A stretch of DNA of 64,000 bases, taken from positions 310,001 to 374,000 of the forward strand of contig JAFIDK010000001.1 in the NCBI GenBank assembly GCA_017051695.1. The letters run 5' to 3'. The stretch comes from Algoriphagus aestuarii. GTDB taxonomy: Bacteria; Bacteroidota; Bacteroidia; Cytophagales; Cyclobacteriaceae. The position numbers were made by a program, and so were the translations under genes. The notes below the pieces were generated by a model. The model had not been told where the DNA came from. It ran no database searches and worked only from the letters and a program-made list of their open reading frames with translations. Positions 37,231-46,855 of this stretch are shown here, one piece after another (the stretch's first letter is position 1; each line of letters starts with the position of its first letter).

Positions 37231-37537
37231 AATAAAATTGTTAGGAGTTAGAAATTAATTATGGTGCAACACCCAGCTTTTGAGCGATTAAGGCCAATTG
37301 GAAACTGAATAAATGAAAGGTTGTGGGCAGGCTGTGTTTATGCGGTAGTCTATTGGCCGCTTCAGAAGCGAAAAAGGTAATTTTGAGGCATTATTGATGA
37401 AAACTTAAAACCCATTTACTACCTGTATTGAGTGACTTAGTAAAAAATATTTCTAACACAAACCATTATTAGTAGAATTCAAGACAGTCTGAGTCTAAAA
37501 AACTCCTTGTTTGGAGAGAATTGAGTAGATTTTGAGA
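37231..37537. promoter_or_regulatory. Intergenic region between radC and the AbiC-like gene
   Basis: 307-bp divergent spacer that should hold both promoters. It has a 6-bp perfect hairpin CGCTTC-A-GAAGCG near 37359 and a GGTAGTC at 37344, a weak match to the start of the 18-bp motif at 26897 and 48814. Nothing else is supported. Confidence 0.35.
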
Positions 37538-38512
37538 ATGGATTTAGATAAAAGAAAAACAGAACTTAATAGCCAAATTAGACTTTTCAGAAGATTAGGT
37601 GTCTTTTTTGGGATTCTTGCTATAGTTCCACTTGTATGGGCAGTTATACAAGTTTTCCAAGCACATTCATTTTTTAAGGAAAACGAACTTGGAGATTTTA
37701 TCGGGGGAACATCAGGCACTTTTGCTTCCTTTGCCGGCCTTGCGTTTGTTTATATCGGATTTCTTGGCCAGCAATTGCAAATCCTGATGCAACAGGAAGA
37801 ACTGGAAATGAACCGACAGGAACTCAAAGACACCCGAGAAGAAATAAAAGGACAGAAAGAGCAGCTGGAACTTCAAAACAAATTCAATTCAGAAACGCAA
37901 ACCAAAAACACATTTTTTAAGCTTCTTGACTCCTTGATTCTGACAAGAGCGCAATTGACCTACCTCAATCTTATTGACTATGACCGTGAATTAGCAAGGT
38001 TTAAGGAGGACACTAAAAACTTTCCCTCTACTGAACTTTCGAAACACCAACCCAAAACAAAGATAGTTAAGGAGGATGCTGCCTTTGAAAACATTTTATA
38101 TAAAATGAAAGAATGGAGTAGAAGCCAATGGAAATCAAATATACCTGCAGGCTTCTTTGAAATGAACAACTATCCTTACTTGCCTAAAAGGCCAGATTTC
38201 ACGTTTGAAAATACATCAATCGAAGAAATTTCCTTTATAATTCGAGCAGTCTCAGATGAAAAGTCATTAGGGGCATACCTTCGAATTCTCCCAATTATCA
38301 TTCATTTCTCGGTAAAATCTAATTTATCGGACGAACTAAAAGTACTGGATGCTCTAATGGGAAAATACGAGCGAATATATTGCTTCTATTGGTTATATGG
38401 GTTTAGGCCTTTTGAAAAAATGGATGAAGTCCAGAATTTCGAATTGTTTCAATCTGTTTCTCCGAAACATTTATTATCTATGAATCATAAAAACTTACTT
38501 CTCGGAAAGTAG
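37538..38512 (+). CDS. Membrane-anchored AbiC-like putative phage defence protein
   Basis: 324 residues from the ATG at 37538 (a TTG two codons earlier is less likely). Two N-terminal transmembrane helices (about 20-42 and 55-80) enclose G-D-F-I-G-G-T-S-G-T-F, followed by a charged coiled coil (about 85-120) and N-T-F-F-K-L-L. This arrangement matches the putative phage abortive infection (AbiC-like) family. The C-terminal half is helical, without recognisable catalytic motifs. It lies 129 bp upstream of the restriction operon in the same orientation, consistent with a defence role. Confidence 0.65.
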   Translation: MDLDKRKTELNSQIRLFRRLGVFFGILAIVPLVWAVIQVFQAHSFFKENELGDFIGGTSGTFASFAGLAFVYIGFLGQQLQILMQQEELEMNRQELKDTREEIKGQKEQLELQNKFNSETQTKNTFFKLLDSLILTRAQLTYLNLIDYDRELARFKEDTKNFPSTELSKHQPKTKIVKEDAAFENILYKMKEWSRSQWKSNIPAGFFEMNNYPYLPKRPDFTFENTSIEEISFIIRAVSDEKSLGAYLRILPIIIHFSVKSNLSDELKVLDALMGKYERIYCFYWLYGFRPFEKMDEVQNFELFQSVSPKHLLSMNHKNLLLGK

Positions 38513-38641
38513 TTTCTTTTCACAAATACGTCAAGTCTAGAAAGACTAAACAATTTTTATCCTAACACAATAGAAAATCATCTCAAAAAACGAGATAATC
38601 CAGAATTTCGGGGTATTTTGAAGATCTAATTTTAGACGGAT

Positions 38642-38839
38642 ATGAACCGAATAAAGGAAGTGCTTGAGGAGAAAGGAATTAAGCAGATCTGGCTGGCAGA
38701 AAGACTTGGTAAGAGCTATAACATGGTTAATGGCTATGTCCAAAACCGACAACAGCCCAGATTGGAGGTGCTTTTTGAAATCGCTCGAATCTTGGAAGTG
38801 AATCCTAAAGATTTATTGAAAGAAGATCGGAATGACTAA
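38642..38839 (+). CDS. XRE-family regulator of the restriction operon
   Basis: 65-residue Cro/CI-type helix-turn-helix protein (I-K-Q-I-W-L-A-E-R-L-G-K-S-Y-N-M-V-N-G-Y). Its size and its position as first gene, overlapping hsdR by 8 bp, suggest a controller protein that times restriction after entry into a new host. A 15-bp imperfect dyad was not found by eye in the 129-bp leader, so the operator is unplaced. Confidence 0.85.
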   Translation: MNRIKEVLEEKGIKQIWLAERLGKSYNMVNGYVQNRQQPRLEVLFEIARILEVNPKDLLKEDRND

Positions 38840-41837
38840 AGAAAATCAAATCGAAATGGATCTGATCAAGCAGCTGATCGATCTCAAGTATGTTCACCGC
38901 CCGGAAATCACTGACAGGAAAAGCCTGGAAAAAAACTTCAAAACCAAATTTGAAGCGCTAAACCGTGTCCAGTTAACGGATAGCGAATTCCTGCGCTTGC
39001 GTGAAGAAATCATCGAACCTGATGTCTTTGCAGCTTCCAAACTGCTTCGCGAACGACAATATTTCCAGCGGGAAGATGGAACTGGTTTGCACTACACCTT
39101 AGTCAATATCAAAAACTGGTGTAAGAATGATTTCGAAGTTGTCAGCCAATTAAAGATCAATACTGAAAATAGCCTTCATCGTTTCGATGTGATTTTGCTG
39201 ATCAACGGCCTTCCCGTCGTTCAAATTGAGTTGAAAAAACTGGACATTTCTCCGAGAAAAGCTTTGCAGCAAATCGTGGATTATAAAAATGAGCCAGGAA
39301 ATGGCTACGGTAATTCCCTGATGTGCTTTATGCAGCTGTTCATCGTCAGCAATCGTAGCAATACTTACTATTTCGCCAATAACAAGAATCAGCATTTTGC
39401 CTTCAATGCTGACGAGCAGTTTCTGCCTATCTACCAATTGGCAGATGAAGACAATAAAAAAATCACCCATCTCCAGGACTTTACCGCTAAGTTTTTGACC
39501 AAATGTACGTTGGCAGAAATGATCAGCAAGTACATGGTGTTGGTGGAAAGCGAGAAAAAATTGCTCGTGATGCGCCCCTACCAGGTTTATGCAGTTAAGG
39601 CCATCATGGATTGTATCCAGGAAAACCGTGGAAACGGCTATGTATGGCATACGACTGGAAGTGGCAAAACACTGACATCATTCAAGACTTCCACCCTGCT
39701 CAAAGACAATCAGGATATTGAAAAATGCCTTTTTGTGGTCGATAGAAAAGATCTTGATCGACAGACAAGAGAGGAATTCAACAAGTTTCAAGAAGGAAGT
39801 GTAGAAGAAAACACCAATACCGAAACACTGGTTAGAAGGCTGCTTTCTACCGACTACACGGACAAGGTGATCGTTACCACTATCCAAAAACTGGGGCTTG
39901 CCCTCGATGGCAGCAACAAAAGGAATTACAAGGAAAGACTTGAACCTTTACGGGACAAAAGATTAGCCTTCATATTTGACGAATGTCACCGCTCCCAGTT
40001 TGGAGAAAACCACAAAGCCATCAAGGAATTCTTTCCGAAAGCCCAACTATTCGGCTTTACCGGCACGCCAATTTTTGAACAAAATGCAACATATAAAGTC
40101 AGAGAGGGTCAGTTTGAGTCTTACAAGACAACGGAGTCCATTTTTGAAAGTCCTTTGCATGACTATACAATTACTGATGCGATAGAGGACAGGAATGTAC
40201 TGCGTTTCCACATTGATTATTTTAAGGGAAAAGGAGAGCAAAATCCAAAACCCGGAGAGGCTATTTCTCAACAGGCAGTCGTTGAAGCCATTATTGACAA
40301 ACATGATTCAGCAACAAACCAGCGAAAATTCAATGCTGTTTTTGCTACTGCGTCTATCAATAATGCCATAGAATACTATCGCCTATTCAAAGAAGTGCAG
40401 TCCAAAAAATCAGCGACAGATCCTGATTACATTCCTTTGAATATAGCCTGCGTATTTTCTCCACCCGCTCAGCTGCTTTCTCAGAATGGAGATCAGCAGA
40501 GTCAAAAAAATGCCGCGGATATCCGACAGCTCCAGGAAGATTTAGAGCAGGAGAAAGAAGACAATCAACAAAATCCTGAGGAGAAAAAAGCTGCTTTAAT
40601 CGAAATAATAGACGACTACAATCAGCAATTCGGTACCAATCATAAGATCAGTGAATTTGATGGGTATTATCAGAATGTACAAAGCCGGATCAAGGATCAG
40701 AAATTCAGCAACAAGGACTATCCACACAAAAACAAGATCGATATAACCATTGTCGTCGATATGCTATTAACTGGTTTTGACTCCAAATACCTCAACACCC
40801 TGTATGTGGACAAAAACCTCAAGCATCATGGTCTGATTCAGGCTTTTTCCAGAACTAACCGAGTTCTGAATGACACCAAGCCTTACGGGAATATTTTAGA
40901 TTTTCGTAGCCAACAGGAAGCCGTCAATCAGGCAATTACACTTTTCTCCGGAGAGGAAGTGGGCAAGGCTAAAGAAATCTGGATGGTAGATCCTGCCCCG
41001 GTAGTGATCGAAAACTATCAAAAAGCGGTGGAAACTTTGGGAGACTTTATGCGCGAGCATAATCTAGTCAATGAACCCAAAGAAGTATATAATCTTCGTG
41101 GAGATGCTGCCAAGATCGCTTTTGTCAAAAACTTCAAAGAAGTCCAGCGACTCAAAACCCAACTGGATCAATACACGGATCTGGACGATGAGCAAAAAGC
41201 CAGCATAGAGAGCATACTTCCCAAAGACAATCTGCAGGAATTCAGAAGCTCTTACCTGGAAACAGCTAAGCAGCTTCGGGAAATCCAGCAAAAGGAAGGT
41301 GAAGATGCACCTGAGGATATCCAGCAACTGGATTTTGAATTTGTACTCTTTGCCTCAGCTGTGATTGACTATGACTACATCATGGGTTTGATTGCGGATA
41401 GCACCCAGCAGAAGCCTTCCAAGCAGAAAATGACAAAGACTCAGGTGATCAGTTTGCTAAAATCCAATTCCAATCTGATGGAAGAGGAAGAGGACTTGAC
41501 TGACTATATCGAAAATCATGTGGACTGGAGCAAGGGACAAACTGCCAATGAACTCAAGCAAAACTTTGAGAACTTCAAAGTTGAGAAATACGACAAGGAA
41601 CTTGCTACCATAGCTCATACCCATGGTTTACAGACAGCAGATCTTAAGGACTTTGTCTCACAGATTTTGAACCGAATGATCTTTGACGGGGAAAAATTGA
41701 CTGATCTTTTGGAGCCCTTGGAACTTGGCTGGAAACAGCGTAGCAAAGCCGAAACTGCCTTGATGAACGATTTGGTGCCTCAATTAAAAAAATTGGCTGA
41801 AGGCCGTGAAATATCAGGACTGGCAGCTTATGAGTAG
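38832..41837 (+). CDS. hsdR: Type I restriction enzyme R subunit
   Basis: 1001-residue motor and nuclease subunit. The nuclease core is H-R-F-D-V...V-Q-I-E-L-K-K (Asp119, Glu133, Lys135); the superfamily 2 helicase has G-S-G-K-T at 277-281, D-E-C-H at 384-387, F-T-G-T-P and later Q-A-F-S-R-T-N-R. It cleaves unmethylated DNA after ATP-dependent translocation together with HsdM and HsdS. It overlaps the XRE gene and the YhcG-type gene by 8 bp each. Complete and apparently functional. Confidence 0.95.
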   Translation: MTKENQIEMDLIKQLIDLKYVHRPEITDRKSLEKNFKTKFEALNRVQLTDSEFLRLREEIIEPDVFAASKLLRERQYFQREDGTGLHYTLVNIKNWCKNDFEVVSQLKINTENSLHRFDVILLINGLPVVQIELKKLDISPRKALQQIVDYKNEPGNGYGNSLMCFMQLFIVSNRSNTYYFANNKNQHFAFNADEQFLPIYQLADEDNKKITHLQDFTAKFLTKCTLAEMISKYMVLVESEKKLLVMRPYQVYAVKAIMDCIQENRGNGYVWHTTGSGKTLTSFKTSTLLKDNQDIEKCLFVVDRKDLDRQTREEFNKFQEGSVEENTNTETLVRRLLSTDYTDKVIVTTIQKLGLALDGSNKRNYKERLEPLRDKRLAFIFDECHRSQFGENHKAIKEFFPKAQLFGFTGTPIFEQNATYKVREGQFESYKTTESIFESPLHDYTITDAIEDRNVLRFHIDYFKGKGEQNPKPGEAISQQAVVEAIIDKHDSATNQRKFNAVFATASINNAIEYYRLFKEVQSKKSATDPDYIPLNIACVFSPPAQLLSQNGDQQSQKNAADIRQLQEDLEQEKEDNQQNPEEKKAALIEIIDDYNQQFGTNHKISEFDGYYQNVQSRIKDQKFSNKDYPHKNKIDITIVVDMLLTGFDSKYLNTLYVDKNLKHHGLIQAFSRTNRVLNDTKPYGNILDFRSQQEAVNQAITLFSGEEVGKAKEIWMVDPAPVVIENYQKAVETLGDFMREHNLVNEPKEVYNLRGDAAKIAFVKNFKEVQRLKTQLDQYTDLDDEQKASIESILPKDNLQEFRSSYLETAKQLREIQQKEGEDAPEDIQQLDFEFVLFASAVIDYDYIMGLIADSTQQKPSKQKMTKTQVISLLKSNSNLMEEEEDLTDYIENHVDWSKGQTANELKQNFENFKVEKYDKELATIAHTHGLQTADLKDFVSQILNRMIFDGEKLTDLLEPLELGWKQRSKAETALMNDLVPQLKKLAEGREISGLAAYE

Positions 41838-42882
41838 TAAAGAAATATCTAACAGCCAAGGAATTGTAAGCCCTCTCTTTGGGGAGATCAAGCAGCTCAT
41901 CGATCAAAGCCGCAACCAAGTAGCTGTCACTGTCAATGCAGCCCTTAGTCTGCTTTACTGGAAAGTAGGCAAACGCTTGCAGGAAGAAGTACTGCTCTAT
42001 CAACGCGCAGAGTATGGCAAAGAAATCATCAGTTCCCTTTCCAAGCAGTTGGAACAAGAATATGGCAAAGGGTGGAGCAAGCGACAGATTCATTATTGCC
42101 TGCAATTTGCGGAAGCCTTTCCTGAGGAAGAGATTGTGCACACAGTGTGTGCACAATTGACCTGGTCACATATACGACTGATCATTCCCATGGACAGCGA
42201 AGTAAAGCGCATGTTTTATATTGAGATCTGCCAACTGGAAAATTGGAGCGTACGAAGCCTTCAGGAGAAAATCGACTCTATGCTATTTGAGCGAACAGCC
42301 ATCAGTAAGAAGCCTGAAGAGACAATCAAAGCATCTTTGGAGAAATTAAAAAATAAGGATGTGGTCAATCCAGACCTGGTATTCCGTGATCCCTATGTGC
42401 TGGACTTTTTAGGATTGAGAGATACCTATTCCGAAAAGGACTTGGAGGATTCTATTCTCAATGAACTTCAAAAATTCATTGGGGAATTGGGTTCCGACTT
42501 TGCATTCTTGGCCCGGCAAAAACGGATCAGTATCGATCAAGTCGATTATTACATCGACCTCCTCTTCTACCACCGTAGATTGAAAAGTTTGGTGGCTATA
42601 GACTTAAAACTCGGACACTTCAAGGCCGAGTACAAGGGCCAAATGGAACTCTACCTGCGCTGGTTGGAAAAACATGAATCCCTAGAAGGAGAAAACCCGC
42701 CAATTGGTCTGATCCTCTGTGCCTCTAAAAATCAGGAACATATCGAACTACTGCAGCTAGATCATGGAAATATCAAAGTAGCGGAATATATGATACACTT
42801 ACCGCCGATGAAAGTCCTGGAGCAAAAGCTTCACAGAGCCATAGAAATCGCCCAGAATAAATTGAACAAAGAAGATGAGTAA
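41830..42882 (+). CDS. YhcG-type PDDEXK nuclease (DUF1016)
   Basis: 350 residues from the ATG at 41830, which overlaps the hsdR stop in an ATGAGTAG junction; the longer frame from 41806 is less likely. The N-terminal DUF1016 helical domain (about 10-150, with L-Y-W-K-V-G-K-R-L and Y-G-K-G-W-S-K-R-Q-I) is followed by a nuclease domain with V-D-Y-Y-I-D-L-L-F-Y-H and V-A-I-D-L-K-L-G, plus a conserved G-Q-M-x-L-Y. YhcG-like nucleases are frequent passengers of type I systems. Role in restriction is inferred from the operon. Confidence 0.88.
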   Translation: MSSKEISNSQGIVSPLFGEIKQLIDQSRNQVAVTVNAALSLLYWKVGKRLQEEVLLYQRAEYGKEIISSLSKQLEQEYGKGWSKRQIHYCLQFAEAFPEEEIVHTVCAQLTWSHIRLIIPMDSEVKRMFYIEICQLENWSVRSLQEKIDSMLFERTAISKKPEETIKASLEKLKNKDVVNPDLVFRDPYVLDFLGLRDTYSEKDLEDSILNELQKFIGELGSDFAFLARQKRISIDQVDYYIDLLFYHRRLKSLVAIDLKLGHFKAEYKGQMELYLRWLEKHESLEGENPPIGLILCASKNQEHIELLQLDHGNIKVAEYMIHLPPMKVLEQKLHRAIEIAQNKLNKEDE

Positions 42883-44119
42883 TACAAAGCATGGAAAAGA
42901 GGGCTTGATACCTAAACTAAGATTTCCTGAGTTTCTTTATGAAGATGAATGGGTTGAAAAAAGCCTTGGGGAAGTTGCCACCTTTTCAAAAGGAAAAGGC
43001 ATTTCTAAATCAGATATTTCGAAGAAAGGATGTCTGCCTTGTATAAGGTATGGTGAACTTTATACCCACTATAAAGAAGTCATAAAAGACATAAAATCTT
43101 CAACAAATTTATCCTCTGAAGATTTAATAATAAGTGAAGTCAATGATGTAATAATTCCTTCTTCCGGGGAAACTCATATAGATATTGCAACTGCCTCTTG
43201 TTTATTGAGGTCTGGGGTTGCTCTTGGAGGTGATTTAAACATCATAAAATCAAAAATCAACGGGGTATTTCTTTCTTATTACCTGAACTTTGCCAAGAAA
43301 AGGGAAATTGCTCAAATGGCACAAGGAATATCGGTTGTCCATCTTTATTCTAACCAACTTAAAAATCTCCTAATAAATATTCCTAGACCTGGGGAACAAC
43401 AAAAAATTGCCTCATGCCTTTCTTCCTTGGATGAGCTGATAGCCGCGCAAACCGAGAAACTGGAAGCCCTCCAAGACCACAAAAAGGGACTGATGCAAAA
43501 CCTTTTTCCTCAAGAAGGGCAATCCGTTCCAAATTTTCGTTTTCCAGAGTTTGAGGGAGATGGGGAGTGGGTGGAGAAGAAATTAGGAGATGTGGCTGAC
43601 TTTATTAATGGAAGAGCATATAAAAAAGAAGAACTACTTTCTTCAGGAAAGTATCGGGTTTTACGAGTTGGTAATTTCTTTACAAACAATGAATGGTACT
43701 ATTCAGACCTGGAGCTTGAAGAAGACAAATACTGCGAAAATGGAGATTTACTCTATGCTTGGTCAGCATCTTTCGGTCCTCGAATTTGGAAGCAAGAAAA
43801 GGTAATCTATCACTACCACATTTGGAAAGTGGTTCAAAGAAGCATGATAGACAAACAATTTCTATTTGTAATACTTGACTTTGAAACTGAAAATATCAAA
43901 GAGACACAAGCAAGAGGTCTTGGAATGCAACATTTAACAAAATCTGGTATTGAATCTTGGGAAAGTAAAATACCACCAACTATAAATGAACAACAAAAAA
44001 TCGCCTCCTGTCTTTCTGAAGTAGGCAATCTCATTTTAGCCCAAAAAGAAAAAATAGATCAACTGCAAAAGCATAAAAAAGGACTGATGCAGGGATTATT
44101 TCCAAACATGAAGGAATAA
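42875..44119 (+). CDS. hsdS: Type I restriction specificity subunit
   Basis: 414 residues with two target-recognition domains (about 15-165 and 225-365), each followed by a nearly repeated helical spacer: E-Q-Q-K-I-A-S-C-L-S at about 170 and 370, ending K-K-G-L-M-Q-N-L-F-P and K-K-G-L-M-Q-G-L-F-P. The internal repeat sets spacing between half-sites and can serve for domain exchange. ATG overlaps the YhcG stop by 8 bp. It directs both methylation and cleavage. Confidence 0.94.
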   Translation: MSNTKHGKEGLIPKLRFPEFLYEDEWVEKSLGEVATFSKGKGISKSDISKKGCLPCIRYGELYTHYKEVIKDIKSSTNLSSEDLIISEVNDVIIPSSGETHIDIATASCLLRSGVALGGDLNIIKSKINGVFLSYYLNFAKKREIAQMAQGISVVHLYSNQLKNLLINIPRPGEQQKIASCLSSLDELIAAQTEKLEALQDHKKGLMQNLFPQEGQSVPNFRFPEFEGDGEWVEKKLGDVADFINGRAYKKEELLSSGKYRVLRVGNFFTNNEWYYSDLELEEDKYCENGDLLYAWSASFGPRIWKQEKVIYHYHIWKVVQRSMIDKQFLFVILDFETENIKETQARGLGMQHLTKSGIESWESKIPPTINEQQKIASCLSEVGNLILAQKEKIDQLQKHKKGLMQGLFPNMKE

Positions 44120-44122
44120 TAA

Positions 44123-45196
44123 ATGGCAACAATTTCAGAAACAGCTGAGAAACTACATTCTTATGGAGAAAGTATTGTTTTGATTTATGCACTTAATTCT
44201 AGCGGTAAAACTAGGCTTTCGGTCGAATATAAAAACTTAACTAAAGCCTCAAATGATGGAAATCATGCAGGTGTATATTATAATTCATACAGTGAAGATT
44301 TGTTTGTTTGGGATAACGACGAACCAAATCAAAATGCAGACATAAAACTAACAGTTTTAACAAGTTCTTTAAGTCAATTCCATAGTTTCTTAATTGAGGA
44401 TGAAAACCGTATTAGGGAAAAATTAGAAAAATTTTTACCCAAACATAACTTTCGATTAAATCCGTATAAAGATATTGAGCGCGGTATTGAATCGATTACG
44501 TTTTTTAATGAGGATAATCCAGACCAACCAATTAAAATCTCCCGTGGAGAAGAACGTATATTTGTTTGGTGTTTCTTTCTTGCTCTGTTTGAAGTGGATG
44601 GTTGGGCTGATGAGCAAAATGCACACATTTTCATAGATGATCCTGTTTCAAGTCTGGATGATCACAACATTTTTATAACTACTAGAACTATTTTCGACTT
44701 GATTAAAGAAAATCATTTACATAAAAACAAAATAATAGTTTCAACTCATCATATAGGTCTATTTTCAATTCTTGCCACTTGGCTTAAAAATGATGAAGGA
44801 GAGTCAGGAGTATCAAATCTATCAAGACTAGTTGTTTTAGAAAATAAAGAAGGGGATTTCAGGTTAAGAGGCACAACTAGTGGTTTGTTTTTGTATCACC
44901 TACAGTTAATTCAAAAACTAAACGAAGCTAAAGATAATCAGCTATTCAAGTACCATTTTGTTTTACTAAGGCAAGTATTAGAGAATGTGAATTCATTTAT
45001 GGGGTCAAAGAAAATGGGTAGATTATTAGCTCATATTGGCCTTGAGAATGTTGATCAAAAGTTGGATGAACTAAATTCCCTTTCCCACCAACAGGCATTT
45101 AGATTTCAGCCAAGTGAAATGTCTCAAAATGAAGAAATCCTATTTAGGGATATTTTTGAGAAGCTTCTCACTACGTATAATTTCAAATTAAGCTAA
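44123..45196 (+). CDS. PrrC-like AAA ATPase, candidate anticodon nuclease
   Basis: 357-residue ABC/SMC-like ATPase between hsdS and hsdM. Walker A is A-L-N-S-S-G-K-T (23-30), signature S-R-G-E-E (140-144), Walker B H-I-F-I-D-D-P (168-174) and H-loop His209/210. The C-terminal part carries R-Q-V-L-E (Arg283, Glu287) and L-S-H (His322), with spacing close to the R320/E324/H356 tRNA-cleaving triad I recall for E. coli PrrC. PrrC likewise sits inside a type I hsd locus and cuts tRNA-Lys when restriction is disarmed. ATPase class is sure; nuclease activity is inference. Confidence 0.65.
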   Translation: MATISETAEKLHSYGESIVLIYALNSSGKTRLSVEYKNLTKASNDGNHAGVYYNSYSEDLFVWDNDEPNQNADIKLTVLTSSLSQFHSFLIEDENRIREKLEKFLPKHNFRLNPYKDIERGIESITFFNEDNPDQPIKISRGEERIFVWCFFLALFEVDGWADEQNAHIFIDDPVSSLDDHNIFITTRTIFDLIKENHLHKNKIIVSTHHIGLFSILATWLKNDEGESGVSNLSRLVVLENKEGDFRLRGTTSGLFLYHLQLIQKLNEAKDNQLFKYHFVLLRQVLENVNSFMGSKKMGRLLAHIGLENVDQKLDELNSLSHQQAFRFQPSEMSQNEEILFRDIFEKLLTTYNFKLS

Positions 45197-46806
45197 TGAC
45201 ACAAAAAGAACAACAGGAGTTAGGTAAAACCCTTTGGAAAATTGCAGACGATTTACGTGGAGCGATGAATGCAGATGACTTCCGGGATTATATGCTATCC
45301 TTCCTCTTTCTAAGATATCTCTCCCATAATTATTCAGAATCGGCGAAAAAGGAACTAGGATCAGATTATCCTGATTTGCCTGAAGAAGATAAAAGAACTC
45401 CACTTTCTGTTTGGTATGAAGCCAATGAAGAGGACATCGCTGAGTTTGAAAAACAAATGCGCAAAAAGGTGCATTATGTGATTAAGCCGGAACACCTCTG
45501 GAGCAATATCACAGAGCTCGCCAGAACCCATTCCGGTGATTTACTAGTGACGCTGGAAAAAGGATTTCGCTATATCGAAAATGAATCCTTTGCAAACTCC
45601 TTCCAGGGTTTGTTTTCGGAGATCAATCTGAATTCTGAAAAGCTTGGAAAAACACCCACGGAAAGAAACAAAAAACTGTGCAGCATCATCCAGAAAATCG
45701 GTGAAGGAATCGCTGATTTCTCCACCAATACCGATGCTCTAGGTGATGCTTATGAATACCTGATCGGACAGTTTGCGGCAGGCTCAGGGAAAAAAGCCGG
45801 AGAGTTCTATACGCCTCAGCAGATTTCCACCATTCTCTCAGAAATCGTTGCTTTGGACAGCCAAGACCCAGCAACTGGGAAGAAAACAAAACTGGACAAG
45901 GTTTTGGATTTTGCTTGTGGTTCCGGTTCACTCCTACTCAACGTCCGTAAGCGGATAAAAGAAGATGGTGGTACTGTAGGCAAAATCTACGGTCAGGAAA
46001 ACAATATCACCACGTACAACCTGGCCCGAATGAACATGCTCTTGCATGGCATGAAGGACACCGAATTTGAAATTTTCCATGGGGATACCTTGAAAAATCA
46101 ATGGGAGATACTGAATGAAGTAAATCCAGCTAAAAAAATCGAATTCGACGCTATCGTTGCCAATCCTCCCTTTAGTTTGCGCTGGGAACCAAATGAGACC
46201 ATGGCAGAAGATTTCAGGTTCAAAAGCCATGGACTTGCTCCAAAATCAGCCGCGGATTTTTCTTTCCTATTGCACGGGTTTCATTTCCTTTCTAAAGAAG
46301 GCACGATGGCGATAATCTTGCCACATGGGGTTCTTTTCCGAGGAGGAGCTGAAGAGCGGATTCGAAGGAAACTACTTGAAGACAATCATATCGATGCGGT
46401 AATAGGTTTGCCTCCAAATCTTTTTTATTCAACCGGAATACCAGTATGTATTCTAGTGCTGAAGAAATGTAAGAAAGAAGATGATGTTCTTTTTATTAAC
46501 GCAGCAGAGCATTTTGACAAAGGAAAACGTCAAAACTCCCTGAATGAAGACCATATCAAAGACATCATCGAAACCTTCAAATATCGAAAGGAGAAAGAGC
46601 GCTATTCCAGAAAAGTCTCCATGGCCGAGATCGAGCAAAATGGCTACAACCTCAATATCTCCAGATATGTGAGTACTGCTGAGGAAGAAGAGCAAATAGA
46701 CCTAAAAGCCGTCCACGCCAAACTCGTTCAACTAGATAAGAAAATCGAAGCTGCCCAGAAAACCCATAATGAGTTTTTGAGGGAGTTGGGGTTGGCGGCG
46801 ATATAG
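45196..46806 (+). CDS. hsdM: Type I restriction modification methylase
   Basis: 536-residue N6-adenine methyltransferase subunit. N-terminal helical HsdM domain (about 1-130), SAM-binding D-F-A-C-G-S-G (238-244), and catalytic N-P-P-F (323-326). It begins on the last base of the PrrC-like stop (TAATG). With HsdS it protects host DNA. It being last in the operon after HsdR is unusual, because methylase genes generally precede the nuclease; the XRE gene may compensate. Confidence 0.95.
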   Translation: MTQKEQQELGKTLWKIADDLRGAMNADDFRDYMLSFLFLRYLSHNYSESAKKELGSDYPDLPEEDKRTPLSVWYEANEEDIAEFEKQMRKKVHYVIKPEHLWSNITELARTHSGDLLVTLEKGFRYIENESFANSFQGLFSEINLNSEKLGKTPTERNKKLCSIIQKIGEGIADFSTNTDALGDAYEYLIGQFAAGSGKKAGEFYTPQQISTILSEIVALDSQDPATGKKTKLDKVLDFACGSGSLLLNVRKRIKEDGGTVGKIYGQENNITTYNLARMNMLLHGMKDTEFEIFHGDTLKNQWEILNEVNPAKKIEFDAIVANPPFSLRWEPNETMAEDFRFKSHGLAPKSAADFSFLLHGFHFLSKEGTMAIILPHGVLFRGGAEERIRRKLLEDNHIDAVIGLPPNLFYSTGIPVCILVLKKCKKEDDVLFINAAEHFDKGKRQNSLNEDHIKDIIETFKYRKEKERYSRKVSMAEIEQNGYNLNISRYVSTAEEEEQIDLKAVHAKLVQLDKKIEAAQKTHNEFLRELGLAAI

Positions 46807-46855
46807 TAAGACCCTATTTCAAAAGAATTCTAAAACAAACTAGTGAGTATTACAA

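Noticed and set aside
39150-39650. 166-codon frame antisense to hsdR
   Set aside because: Shadow of the hsdR helicase region; no independent start context or family.
41644-42156. 170-codon frame antisense to the hsdR/YhcG junction
   Set aside because: Covered by two confident genes on the other strand, and it has no recognisable features.
43420-44100. Phase-variable inverting hsdS cassette
   Set aside because: The two spacer repeats are in the same orientation within one gene and no second silent hsdS or invertase is nearby.
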